From positions 124,001 through 188,000 of the forward strand of contig NZ_QYRN01000007.1 of assembly GCF_003583935.1 (NCBI RefSeq): a stretch of 64,000 nt of DNA, written 5' to 3'. The position numbers were made by a program, and so were the translations under genes. Of the stretch, positions 47,534-55,804 are shown in pieces; the first letter of the stretch is position 1; every line of letters begins with the position of its first letter. This DNA is from Aureimonas flava (GTDB lineage Bacteria; Pseudomonadota; Alphaproteobacteria; Rhizobiales; Rhizobiaceae). A model generated the notes under the pieces. It made no database searches and was not told the origin of the DNA. It saw only the letters and a list, made by a program, of their open reading frames with translations.

Positions 47534-48988
47534 TTGAGTATCACCGAGAACCACGAGCCGGCGCTGGTCGCCGGCCCCGCCCTCTATGCGCGCGGCGCGG
47601 ACGCGGCGGGGCTGCGGCTCGGCTTGGTCGCCGTCACCCGCGAGGGCGCCGGGCCGCCTCGCCTGGAGGCGGACGGCGCCGAGCCCGTGGCGCTGTCCGA
47701 GCGCGCGCGCCTGTTCGGCCACAGGGTCTGGGGTGCCGACTTCGCGCTGCCCGCCGGGCCCGACGCGGGCTATCGGCTGGACGGGCGGCGCTTCCGCGTC
47801 CGGAGCGACCTCTCCGGCGACGTGGCGGTGGGTTTCGTGTCCTGCAACGGCCAGGAGAACGGCGACGAGACGCGCAGCCACGAGGACCGCGACGTGATGT
47901 GGCGGCGCCTGGCGGCCGAGCATCGCGCCCGTCCCTTCGCCTTGCTGCTGCACGGTGGCGACCAGCTCTATGCCGACGAGGCGGTGCAGGCCCATCCTGA
48001 GACGCGCCGCTGGGCCGAGCTGCCGATCGACCGCAAGCCGGAGGTCGCCTGGGGCCCCGAAGTGGAGGAGGCGGTGCGCGGCTACTTCTTCCGCCGATAT
48101 CTGGCGCTGATGCGCCAGCCCGCCTTCGCCGAACTCGCCGCCTGCGTGCCTTCCATGATGATCTGGGACGACCACGACATCTTCGATGGCTGGGGCAGCC
48201 ATCCGGCCGGCCTCCAGGAAAGCCCGGTCGCGCTCGGTCTCTTCCGGGCGGCGCGCGAGATGTTCGTCCTGTTCCAGCTCGGCGCCGACCCCGCCGACCT
48301 GCCCGCCACCTGCCGCGACCGGACCGGGGCGAGCTTCGCGCAGGACGCGCGCTTCCCCGGCTTCTCGGTGCTCCTGCCGGACCTGCGTTCCGAGCGCACG
48401 CCTCGACGCGTCATGGGGGAGGAGGGCTGGGCGGCGTTCGAGGCGGGGCTCGCGGACGCGCCGGACGGCGATCGGCGCCTCGTGGTCTCCTCCGTGCCGG
48501 CGCTCGGGCCGCGCCTGTCGCTCCTGGAGGCGCTGCTCGACCTCTATCCCGGCCAGCAGCAGTACGAGGACGACCTGCGCGACCAGTGGCAGAGCCGTGG
48601 CCACCGCGCCGAATGGGTGCGGTTCCTGCGGGCGCTGGAGGCGGAGGCCGTCGATCGCGGTGGGCCGGTGACGGTGGTGTCGGGCGAGATCCACCTGGCG
48701 ACGCGCGGCGAGATGCGCCTGTCGGACGGCTCGGCGATGCACCAGCTCGTCGCCTCCGGCATCACCCATCCCAAGCCGCCGGCGGCGCTCGGCCTCGGCC
48801 TCGGCCTGCTGTCGCGCCTCGGCCATTCGCCGCTGCCCGGCCGCCCGATCCGGCTGAAGCGGCTGCCGGGGCAGGGGGCGGTCTACACGGCCGAGCGCAA
48901 CTACCTGGTGCTGCGCCGGCGCGCCGGGCAGTGGACGGCGGCCTGGGAGCTTGAGGAGTCCGGCCGCACGCCCGAACTCGGGCTCTGA
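47534..48988 (+). CDS. PhoD-like metallophosphoesterase, apparently cytoplasmic
   Basis: A 484-residue phosphohydrolase of the PhoD-like family. Metal-binding motifs are LLHGGDQLYADE, MMIWDDHDIFDGWGSH and VSGEIHLATRGE. Classical PhoD enzymes are Tat-exported and cleave phosphodiesters, but no twin-arginine or Sec signal is present here, so it should act in the cytoplasm. The start is a TTG at 47534; no clear ribosome site is visible. It follows the ABC operon after 82 nt, which may or may not be functional linkage. The next gene converges with only 7 nt between stops. Confidence 0.85.
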   Translation: MSITENHEPALVAGPALYARGADAAGLRLGLVAVTREGAGPPRLEADGAEPVALSERARLFGHRVWGADFALPAGPDAGYRLDGRRFRVRSDLSGDVAVGFVSCNGQENGDETRSHEDRDVMWRRLAAEHRARPFALLLHGGDQLYADEAVQAHPETRRWAELPIDRKPEVAWGPEVEEAVRGYFFRRYLALMRQPAFAELAACVPSMMIWDDHDIFDGWGSHPAGLQESPVALGLFRAAREMFVLFQLGADPADLPATCRDRTGASFAQDARFPGFSVLLPDLRSERTPRRVMGEEGWAAFEAGLADAPDGDRRLVVSSVPALGPRLSLLEALLDLYPGQQQYEDDLRDQWQSRGHRAEWVRFLRALEAEAVDRGGPVTVVSGEIHLATRGEMRLSDGSAMHQLVASGITHPKPPAALGLGLGLLSRLGHSPLPGRPIRLKRLPGQGAVYTAERNYLVLRRRAGQWTAAWELEESGRTPELGL

Positions 48989-48995
48989 GGGCCGC

Positions 48996-50765
48996 TCAGC
49001 CGCCGACCGGCCAGAACAGGGCGATCAGCGGCACCCCGACGAGAAGGACGATGGCCGAGAGCGGCAGGCCGAGACGCCAGTAGTCGCCGAACCGGTAGCC
49101 GCCCGGCGCCATGACGATCGTGTTGCACTGGTGGCCGATCGGCGTCAGGAAGTCGCAGGCCGCTCCCAGCGCCACCGCCATCAGGAACGGGTCGGGGTTG
49201 AGCCCGAGCCGCATCGCGAGGCTGCCGGCGATCGGCCCCAGCATCAGCACCGTGGCCGCGTTGTTCAGGAAGGGCGTCACGGCCATGGCGAGCAGCGTGA
49301 CCATGAACAGCGAGGCGAGCGGCGAGAGCCCGTGCAGCGCCACGGACAGCCAGCCGGCGATGAGGTCCGTGCCGCCGGTGGTCTGGATCGCCTCCGACAG
49401 GGGGATCAGCGCGGCCAGGAGCACGATCACCGAGGCCTCCACCGTGCCGTAGGCCTCGTGCATGCTCATGACCCGCAGGAGGAGCAGCACCACCGCCGCG
49501 CCGAAGAAGGCGGCCACGGCTGGCACGTATCCCGTCGCCGTCAGCACCATCGCGGCGGCCAGGACGCCGAGCGGGATGAACGAGCGGCGCGAGCGCCCGA
49601 GCACGATCGAGCGCTCGGCGAGCGGCAGGATGCGCAGCTCGGCGAGCGCCGCCGGCACGCTCTCGCTGGTTCCCTTGAGCACCAGGACGTCGCCCTCGCG
49701 CAGCCGCAGCGAGGCGAGGCGCTGCTCGATCGGACGCCCCGACCGGCTCACCGCCAGCACCGCCACCCCTTGCGCCGATTCCAGCGCGAGCGATCCGAGG
49801 CGCGAGCCGATGATCGGCGACTGCGGCGTGACCACGCCCTCCACCACGCTCTCGGTCTCGATGTCGCCGCGTGTCGGCAGGTCGCCCGAGAGCCGCAGGC
49901 CGGCGCGCGCCACGGCGCGCTCGATGCCCTCCGGCTCGCCGCCGAGGAGCAGGAGGTCGCCCGCCTTGAGCACCATGCCGGGCGTCGGCTCGTGGCGGCG
50001 GAACCGCTCGCGGATCACCAGGCGCACGGCGATGTCGTTGTCGGCCGCCGATTCGAGTTCGGCCACGGTCCGGCCCGCGATCGCCGAGTTCTCCGGGATC
50101 TCGACCTCCGCCGTGTAGGCGTCGAGGGCGAAGGCCTCGCCCATGCCGCCGGCGGGCTTGCGCTTCGGGATGAGCCCGGAGGCGAGCGACAGGAACAGGA
50201 AGCCGCAGATGACGACGCCGAGCCCGACAGGCGCGTAGTCGAACATGGCGAAGGGCTGGCCCGTCATGTCCTGGCGGATCTTCGAGACGATGATGTTGGG
50301 CGAGGTGCCGACGAGCGTCACGAGGCCGCCGATCAGCGAGCCGAAGGCCATCGGCATCAGGAGCTGCGAGATCGAGGTGCCGTTCTTGCGCGAGACCTGC
50401 GAGGCGATCGGCATGAACATGGCGAGCGCGCCGACGTTCTTGGTCACCATGGAGAGCAGCGTCACCGCCCCGACGAGAACGAACACCTGCCGGCGCGCGG
50501 TGCGCATGTGCGGCATGAGGGGGCGCATGATGTCCTCGACGACGCCCGAACGCGCGATCGCCGCGCTGACGAGGAGCGCGGCCACGACGATCACCACCAC
50601 GTCGTCGGAAAAGCCGGAAAAGGCGGCCTTCACCGGCACGATGCCGGTGATCACGCCCGCCAGGAGACCGAGAAGGGCGATCAGGTCGTAGGGCAGACGC
50701 CCCCAGACGAAGCCGGCGACGGTGAGGCCGACGAGGCCGAAGGCGAGAGCTTGGTCGAGGGTCAT
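48996..50765 (-). CDS. SLC13/DASS-type anion transporter with two RCK_C domains
   Basis: A 589-residue membrane protein. Two halves of hydrophobic helices (about 1-190 and 390-589) each hold a conserved re-entrant motif: LVGTSPNIIVS in the first half and PFLNNAATVLMLGP in the second. They flank two cytosolic TrkA-C/RCK_C domains (about 205-285 and 300-375). Relatives carry sulphate, dicarboxylates or other anions with sodium; the ligand here is unknown. The start MTLDQALAFGLVGLT at 50765 was chosen over a longer frame, whose extra residues are Arg/Pro-rich and not membrane-like. It diverges from the histidine kinase. Confidence 0.88.
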   Translation of the reverse strand: MTLDQALAFGLVGLTVAGFVWGRLPYDLIALLGLLAGVITGIVPVKAAFSGFSDDVVVIVVAALLVSAAIARSGVVEDIMRPLMPHMRTARRQVFVLVGAVTLLSMVTKNVGALAMFMPIASQVSRKNGTSISQLLMPMAFGSLIGGLVTLVGTSPNIIVSKIRQDMTGQPFAMFDYAPVGLGVVICGFLFLSLASGLIPKRKPAGGMGEAFALDAYTAEVEIPENSAIAGRTVAELESAADNDIAVRLVIRERFRRHEPTPGMVLKAGDLLLLGGEPEGIERAVARAGLRLSGDLPTRGDIETESVVEGVVTPQSPIIGSRLGSLALESAQGVAVLAVSRSGRPIEQRLASLRLREGDVLVLKGTSESVPAALAELRILPLAERSIVLGRSRRSFIPLGVLAAAMVLTATGYVPAVAAFFGAAVVLLLLRVMSMHEAYGTVEASVIVLLAALIPLSEAIQTTGGTDLIAGWLSVALHGLSPLASLFMVTLLAMAVTPFLNNAATVLMLGPIAGSLAMRLGLNPDPFLMAVALGAACDFLTPIGHQCNTIVMAPGGYRFGDYWRLGLPLSAIVLLVGVPLIALFWPVGG

Positions 50766-50902
50766 GGCGCTCACGGGAGAGGGACGACGGGGCGGCGGTC
50801 GCAAATCGGCACACGGCGGCCGGTGCGCGTCGAACGAAAACCGGCCCGCGCCGTTATCGCTGCGACGCGGCGCCGTGGTCCGTGTTCGGGGGGCCTTTTC
50901 GC

Positions 50903-53900
50903 ATGACACAAGGTGGCGCCGGGATCGCGTCCGGCAATACGAGCGCGGCGAGCGGACAGTCGGTGCTCGGGCGCATGGCTTTCCTGGCCGGGGCGCTGCT
51001 CGCGCTGGCCGTGGCGGCTTTCGGCTGGACCGTCTGGCAGGACACGCGGCGCGAGGCCGCCACCAGCGGCAACGGCGCGATCATCGCCGAGGCCGAGCGC
51101 TTCCTGTCGATGATGACCAGCGTCGAGACCGCCACCCGCGGCTTCGTGATCGCCGGCTCGGAGGACTTCCTCGCGCCCTTCCGCCAGAATGTCGCCGACC
51201 TGCCCGCCCAGCTCGTGCGGATGGAGGGCGTGTGGCAGGAGGGCGTGGGCGACCCCGCGCGGCTCGCGCGCCTGCGCGAGCTGTCGGACGCGAAGGTCGC
51301 CATCGAGAGCGAGACGGTGCGCGTGCGCACCGAGCGCGGCATGGAGGCGGCGGCCGAACTGGTGCGCTCGGGCGCCGGCAAGCGGCTGATGGACGACATT
51401 CGGGTCGAGATCGGCACGGCGCAGGCCAATGCGCAGAAACGGGTCGACCTCGCCGAAGTCGCCGCCCGGCGCAACGACACCGTCTCCAACGTGGCCTTCC
51501 TGGCGGCGATCCTGTCGGCCGCCGCGCTCGCCTTCGTCGCCTTCCGCCGCCATGTGGAGAGCCGGCGCGCCTCCGGGATCCTGTCGGCCGTGATGGAGAA
51601 CTCGCCGGTGGCGATCGGCTTCGTCGGACCGGACGGGCGGCTCGGACGCATCAATCCGGCCTTCGCCCAGGCGGGCGCGAGCCTCGGGCGCGAGGTCGTG
51701 CCGTCGGACCGGCTTCTCGACCTCTTCCCGCACGACCGGGTGATGCTGGAGCGCATGCTGGACGAGACGCTGCGCTGGGGCCGCATCCACAACGGGGTGG
51801 AGCTGCGGGCGGGCGACGGGGAGAGCGAGCAGATCTACCTCGCCAGCATCTACCCGCTGCGCACCGAAGGGCGCATCGCGCACGAGACGGTGGGCGCGGG
51901 CGTGGTGCTCGCCAACGCCACCAAGCGGCTGCGCACCGAGCGCCAGCTCGCCTATTCGGAAAGCCGCTTCCGTTCGCTGATCGAGGCGACCTCCGCGATC
52001 GTGTGGTCGGTGCCGAGCTCGGGCCGCTTCAGCGGCGCGCAGCCCGGCTGGGCCGCCTTCACCGGGCAGACGGAGGAGCAGTATTCGGGCTTCGGCTGGA
52101 CGGACGCGGTCCACCCCGAGGACCGCCGGCGCAGCGCCGACGCCTGGGCCGAGACGGTCGCCAGCGAGGGCACCTACAAGATCGAGCACCGGGTGCGACG
52201 GGCCGACGGCGAGTGGCGCGACATGATCGGGCGCGCCGTGCCGATCCGGGGCACGGACGGGACGATCGCCGAATGGGTCGGCACCCACACCGACATCACC
52301 GACCAGAAGCGGATCGCCGCCGAGCTCGGCCATTCCAACGAGCAGTTCCGCATCATCGCCGACAACATCCCCCAGTTCGCCTGGATCGCCGACACGGGCG
52401 GCGACATCGACTGGTACAATCAGCGCTGGTTCGACTACACCGGCACCACCATGGAGGAGATGCGCGGGCACGGATGGACCAAGGTCCACCATCCCGACCA
52501 TATCGACCGGGTGCGCGAGGAGCTGTCGCGACGCTTCGCCGAAGGGGTGCAGTGGGAAGACACGTTCCCGCTGCGCGGAGCGGACGGCCACTATCGCTGG
52601 TTCCTGTCCCAGGCGATCCCGATCCGCGACGAGACGGGGCGGATCGTCCGCTGGTTCGGCACCAACACCGACATCACCTCGCAGCGCGCCGCCGAGCAGG
52701 AGCTCGCCGCCGCCAAGGAGGCCGCCGAGAACGCCAACCGGGCGAAGTCGCAGTTCATCGCCAACATGAGCCACGAGCTGCGCACCCCGCTCTCGGCCGT
52801 GATCGGCTATGCCGAAATGCTCGAGGAGGAGGTCGAGGACCTCGGCGAGGCCCATCTCCTCACCGACCTCAAGAAGATCGAGCAGAACGCGCGCCACCTT
52901 CTCAGCCTGATCAACGACGTGCTCGACCTGTCCAAGATCGAGGCCGAGCGCATGGACGTCTATGCCGAAAGCTTCGCCCTGTCGGACGTCCTGGACGAGG
53001 TGGCCTCCACGGTCGGCTCGCTGATCGCCAAGAAGGAGAACCGGCTGGCGGTGGAGAAGGACGGCGAGCTCGGCGAGATGCACACCGACCAGGTCAAGCT
53101 GCGTCAGTGCCTCATCAATCTCCTGTCCAACGCGGCCAAGTTCACCGAGAACGGAACGATCACCCTCTCGGCCAGCCGCGAGCCGCAGGACGGGGGCGAC
53201 TGGATCCGGTTCGAGGTGACCGACACGGGCATCGGCATGACGCCCGAACAGGTCGAACGCCTGTTCGAGCGCTTCGCCCAGGCCGACGAATCCACCACGC
53301 GCAAGTTCGGCGGCACGGGCCTCGGGCTCGCCATCACCCGAGCCTTCTGCCGCCTGCTCGGTGGCGACATCGGCGTCACGAGCGAGGCGGGGCACGGCAC
53401 GACCTTCACCATCCGCATCCCCGCCGAGGTCGAGCAGCCCGCCGAGGAGGCGCTGCCCGCGGCCGGCGAGCCGAACGCTTCCGACGGCGGGGCGGGGCTC
53501 GTGCTCGCGATCGACGACGATCCGCACGCCCGCGAGCTCGTGACCCGTTTCCTGCTTCGCGAGGGATTCTCGGTGCGCACGGCGGCCGACGGGCTCAGCG
53601 GCCTGGAGATGGCGCGACTTCTGAAGCCCGACGTGATCCTGCTCGACGTGACCATGCCCAAGATGGACGGCTGGGCGGTGCTCACCGAGCTGAAGGGCGA
53701 TCCGGACGTGTCCGACATCCCCGTGGTGATGATCACGATCATCGACGAGCACAGCCTCGGCTACGCGCTGGGCGCGGCCGACTACCTGTTGAAACCCGTC
53801 GAGTGGAACCGCCTCAAGGCGGTGCTCGACCGCTTCCGCACCACCGACAACGGGGTCATCCTGGCGGTGGACGACGACCAGGACGGTCTCCACCGCACCG

Positions 53901-54280
53901 CCACCATGCTGGAGCGCGAGGGGCTTTCCGTGATTACCGCGCTGAATGGTCGCGAGGCGCTGGCGCGCATGGAGGAGGCGCGGCCGAGCCTGATCCTCCT
54001 CGATCTCGTGATGCCGGAGATGGACGGGTTCGGATTCCTGCGGGCGATGCGGGGGCGCGAGGACTGGCGCGACATCCCGGTCGTGGTCCTCACCTCCAAG
54101 GATCTCTCCGCCGAGGAGATGCGCTTCCTCCACGGCAAGGCGGAGGATATCTTCTCCAAGGGAGACGTGAATCTCAGGGACCTTGCGGCCCAGATCCGCG
54201 TTATGGTGGGGCAAGGCGCCGCCTGCGGGGCCCGGGACCTTGCGCAGACGGGCCATTCCGGATCGGAGCCGACATCATGA
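50903..54280 (+). CDS. hybrid sensor histidine kinase with CHASE3, PAS and two receiver domains
   Basis: An 1125-residue sensor. A first helix (about 28-50), a periplasmic CHASE3 domain containing TATRGFVIAG, and a second helix near 200 come first. Three PAS/PAC domains follow (about 225-610). Next are HisKA with FIANMSHELRTPLSAVIGY (phospho-His H624), HATPase_c with NLLSNAAKF and FGGTGLGLAI, and two receiver domains with Asp at D915 (LLDVTMPKMDGW) and D1034 (LLDLVMPEMDGF). The signal is unknown. The ATG at 50903 is used; a GTG 7 codons upstream is possible. The stop overlaps the next regulator (ATGA), so they form one phosphorelay. Confidence 0.93.
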   Translation: MTQGGAGIASGNTSAASGQSVLGRMAFLAGALLALAVAAFGWTVWQDTRREAATSGNGAIIAEAERFLSMMTSVETATRGFVIAGSEDFLAPFRQNVADLPAQLVRMEGVWQEGVGDPARLARLRELSDAKVAIESETVRVRTERGMEAAAELVRSGAGKRLMDDIRVEIGTAQANAQKRVDLAEVAARRNDTVSNVAFLAAILSAAALAFVAFRRHVESRRASGILSAVMENSPVAIGFVGPDGRLGRINPAFAQAGASLGREVVPSDRLLDLFPHDRVMLERMLDETLRWGRIHNGVELRAGDGESEQIYLASIYPLRTEGRIAHETVGAGVVLANATKRLRTERQLAYSESRFRSLIEATSAIVWSVPSSGRFSGAQPGWAAFTGQTEEQYSGFGWTDAVHPEDRRRSADAWAETVASEGTYKIEHRVRRADGEWRDMIGRAVPIRGTDGTIAEWVGTHTDITDQKRIAAELGHSNEQFRIIADNIPQFAWIADTGGDIDWYNQRWFDYTGTTMEEMRGHGWTKVHHPDHIDRVREELSRRFAEGVQWEDTFPLRGADGHYRWFLSQAIPIRDETGRIVRWFGTNTDITSQRAAEQELAAAKEAAENANRAKSQFIANMSHELRTPLSAVIGYAEMLEEEVEDLGEAHLLTDLKKIEQNARHLLSLINDVLDLSKIEAERMDVYAESFALSDVLDEVASTVGSLIAKKENRLAVEKDGELGEMHTDQVKLRQCLINLLSNAAKFTENGTITLSASREPQDGGDWIRFEVTDTGIGMTPEQVERLFERFAQADESTTRKFGGTGLGLAITRAFCRLLGGDIGVTSEAGHGTTFTIRIPAEVEQPAEEALPAAGEPNASDGGAGLVLAIDDDPHARELVTRFLLREGFSVRTAADGLSGLEMARLLKPDVILLDVTMPKMDGWAVLTELKGDPDVSDIPVVMITIIDEHSLGYALGAADYLLKPVEWNRLKAVLDRFRTTDNGVILAVDDDQDGLHRTATMLEREGLSVITALNGREALARMEEARPSLILLDLVMPEMDGFGFLRAMRGREDWRDIPVVVLTSKDLSAEEMRFLHGKAEDIFSKGDVNLRDLAAQIRVMVGQGAACGARDLAQTGHSGSEPTS

Positions 54281-54657
54281 CACGCATCCTGCTGGTCGAG
54301 GACCACGAGGAAATCTGGGACTTCCTGTCCCGCCGCCTCCAGAGGCGCGGCTACGAGGTGGTTCTGGCCCACGACGGGCAGGACGGGATCGAGAAGGCGC
54401 GGGGCACCGCGCCCGACGTCATCCTGCTCGACATGAACCTGCCGGTGCTGGACGGCTGGACCGCCGCGCGCACCATGCGCGCCGACGCCTCGATCCCGCG
54501 CATCCCGATCATCGCCCTGACCGCGCACGCGATGTCGGGCGACAAGGAGAAGACGCTGGCGGCCGGCTGCGACGACTATCACGCCAAGCCGGTGGACTTC
54601 TCGCGCCTGCTCGGCCAGATCGAGGCGCTGCTGCCGCAGGCCGCGGCGGCGCAGTAA
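54277..54657 (+). CDS. single-domain response regulator (DivK-like)
   Basis: A 126-residue receiver domain without an output domain. The acidic pocket is VEDHEE, the phosphoacceptor is D52 in LLDMNLPVLDGW, Thr is in ALTAHAMSG and the conserved Lys is K104 in HAKPVDF. Single-domain regulators act as phosphate shuttles or bind partner proteins directly. Overlap with the hybrid kinase stop makes it the kinase's likely partner. It resembles DivK, but that cell-cycle role should not be assumed from context. Confidence 0.93.
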   Translation: MTRILLVEDHEEIWDFLSRRLQRRGYEVVLAHDGQDGIEKARGTAPDVILLDMNLPVLDGWTAARTMRADASIPRIPIIALTAHAMSGDKEKTLAAGCDDYHAKPVDFSRLLGQIEALLPQAAAAQ

Positions 54658-54671
54658 GCGGGGCCACGCGC

Positions 54672-55256
54672 TTGAGCTTCGAATGGCTTTGGCGCCTGGC
54701 CGGACGCCAGGCGGGCCCGCGGGACGGGCAGGGGTTGAACATCGACATACCGGATCTCGCCGCCGCCGCGCCGGTCCTGCCGGCGACCGACGCGCCGCGC
54801 CGCGACGGCGTGGAGGCCGCGCTGGCTCTCAAGGTCCTGTTGGCCCATCTGGCGAACTTCCGGCAGGTGTCCTTTCCGTTGACCCTGGACTTCCGCTCCT
54901 TCTCGGCGGACGAGACGCGCGCGGCGGTGAACGCCGCGGCGCTGGCCGTGGAAGCGGACGAGGGCGGCTGGGCGGACGGTGCGCGGCGCCGGCGTGCCGC
55001 CGAGACGCTGGCGCGGCTCGGCGCGGCGCCGGCCGACCTCGAGCCGCTCGGCCGGCCGGAGGAACCCGCGCAGTCGCTCGGCGAGATGGTGCGCGAGGCG
55101 CAGCGGCTCGACCGGGCGGCGCACGCCTATGCCGTGTCGCTGCTGGTGCTCGGCCGTCGCTCAGTTCTGGCGCAGAGCTATCTCGCCTATCTCGCCGCCC
55201 GGCTCGGGCTGACCGCCAACGTGGTCGGCAGCCTCAACCGGCGGTTTCGCGGGTGA
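54672..55256 (+). CDS. DUF533/TerB-like protein
   Basis: A 194-residue soluble helical protein. The C-terminal pattern AVSLLVLGRRSVLAQSYLAYLAARLGLTANVV resembles the end of DUF533 (YebE-like) and TerB proteins, and AALAVEADEGGWADGARRR corresponds to the acidic helix before it. The N-terminal 45 residues are variable. The start is a TTG at 54672, 15 nt after the response-regulator stop, without a clear ribosome site. Being third in the signalling operon, it may be an output or partner of the phosphorelay; that is inference. The 3' end overlaps the convergent CBS gene by 23 nt. Confidence 0.68.
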   Translation: MSFEWLWRLAGRQAGPRDGQGLNIDIPDLAAAAPVLPATDAPRRDGVEAALALKVLLAHLANFRQVSFPLTLDFRSFSADETRAAVNAAALAVEADEGGWADGARRRRAAETLARLGAAPADLEPLGRPEEPAQSLGEMVREAQRLDRAAHAYAVSLLVLGRRSVLAQSYLAYLAARLGLTANVVGSLNRRFRG

Positions 55257-55665
55257 TCTCGCGCACCGCCGACTGAACCGTTCCCGATTCCAGAAGAAGC
55301 GTGCGCGCGAGGTCGGCGAGAGTGACCCAGCCGACCACCGCGCCGCCGCCGCCCTGCGTGACGGCGAGGCGGCGGACGCGGTGCGCCGTCATCATGTCCA
55401 TCGCGGTCTGGAAACTGTCCTCGGCCCGGCACGAGATCAGCGGCGAGGACATCACGTCGCAGGCGCGGACCTGCGAGGCGTCGAGCCCGCGCGCCACGAC
55501 GCGATAGAGGATGTCGCGGTCGGTGACGACGCCCTTGGGGTCCTCCGGGGTGCCGATCGGCAGCGAGCCGACATCGAGATCGCCCATGGTCACGGCGAGT
55601 TCGGTGACCGGCTCGTCGGGGGAGGCGAACTCCACGTGCCGGTTCATCACGTCCTGGATCTTCAA
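55234..55665 (-). CDS. CBS-pair domain protein
   Basis: A 143-residue protein made of two CBS domains (about 5-60 and 70-130), which together bind adenosine nucleotides and act as energy or redox sensors. IQDVMNRHVEFASPDEPVTELA and RACDVMSSPLISCRAEDS are typical first strands. The start is a TTG at 55665 with AGGA 9 nt upstream. The frame stays open further, but the added part is unlike a CBS protein. It diverges from the second glgX by 139 nt and converges, overlapping 23 nt, with the DUF533-like gene. A nucleotide-sensing role in glycogen control is possible but untested. Confidence 0.85.
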   Translation of the reverse strand: MKIQDVMNRHVEFASPDEPVTELAVTMGDLDVGSLPIGTPEDPKGVVTDRDILYRVVARGLDASQVRACDVMSSPLISCRAEDSFQTAMDMMTAHRVRRLAVTQGGGGAVVGWVTLADLARTLLLESGTVQSAVREITRETAG

Positions 55666-55804
55666 GGGGTCGGGTCCTCGGTCATGTCGGGGAAGATGCG
55701 ACGGGAACGCGCCAGCCCCCGAAGGGTTCGCCGTGCCGGGAACCAAAAGCCGGTTGTCGCCTTCTTCCCTCCGGCGTGTTTCCTCTTCTGACGGGATCGA
55801 TCCC

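Noticed and set aside
54277-54657. DivK of the CtrA cell-cycle pathway
   Set aside because: The sequence is DivK-like, but it sits with a CHASE3 hybrid kinase and no PleD, so a cell-cycle role is not supported by context.
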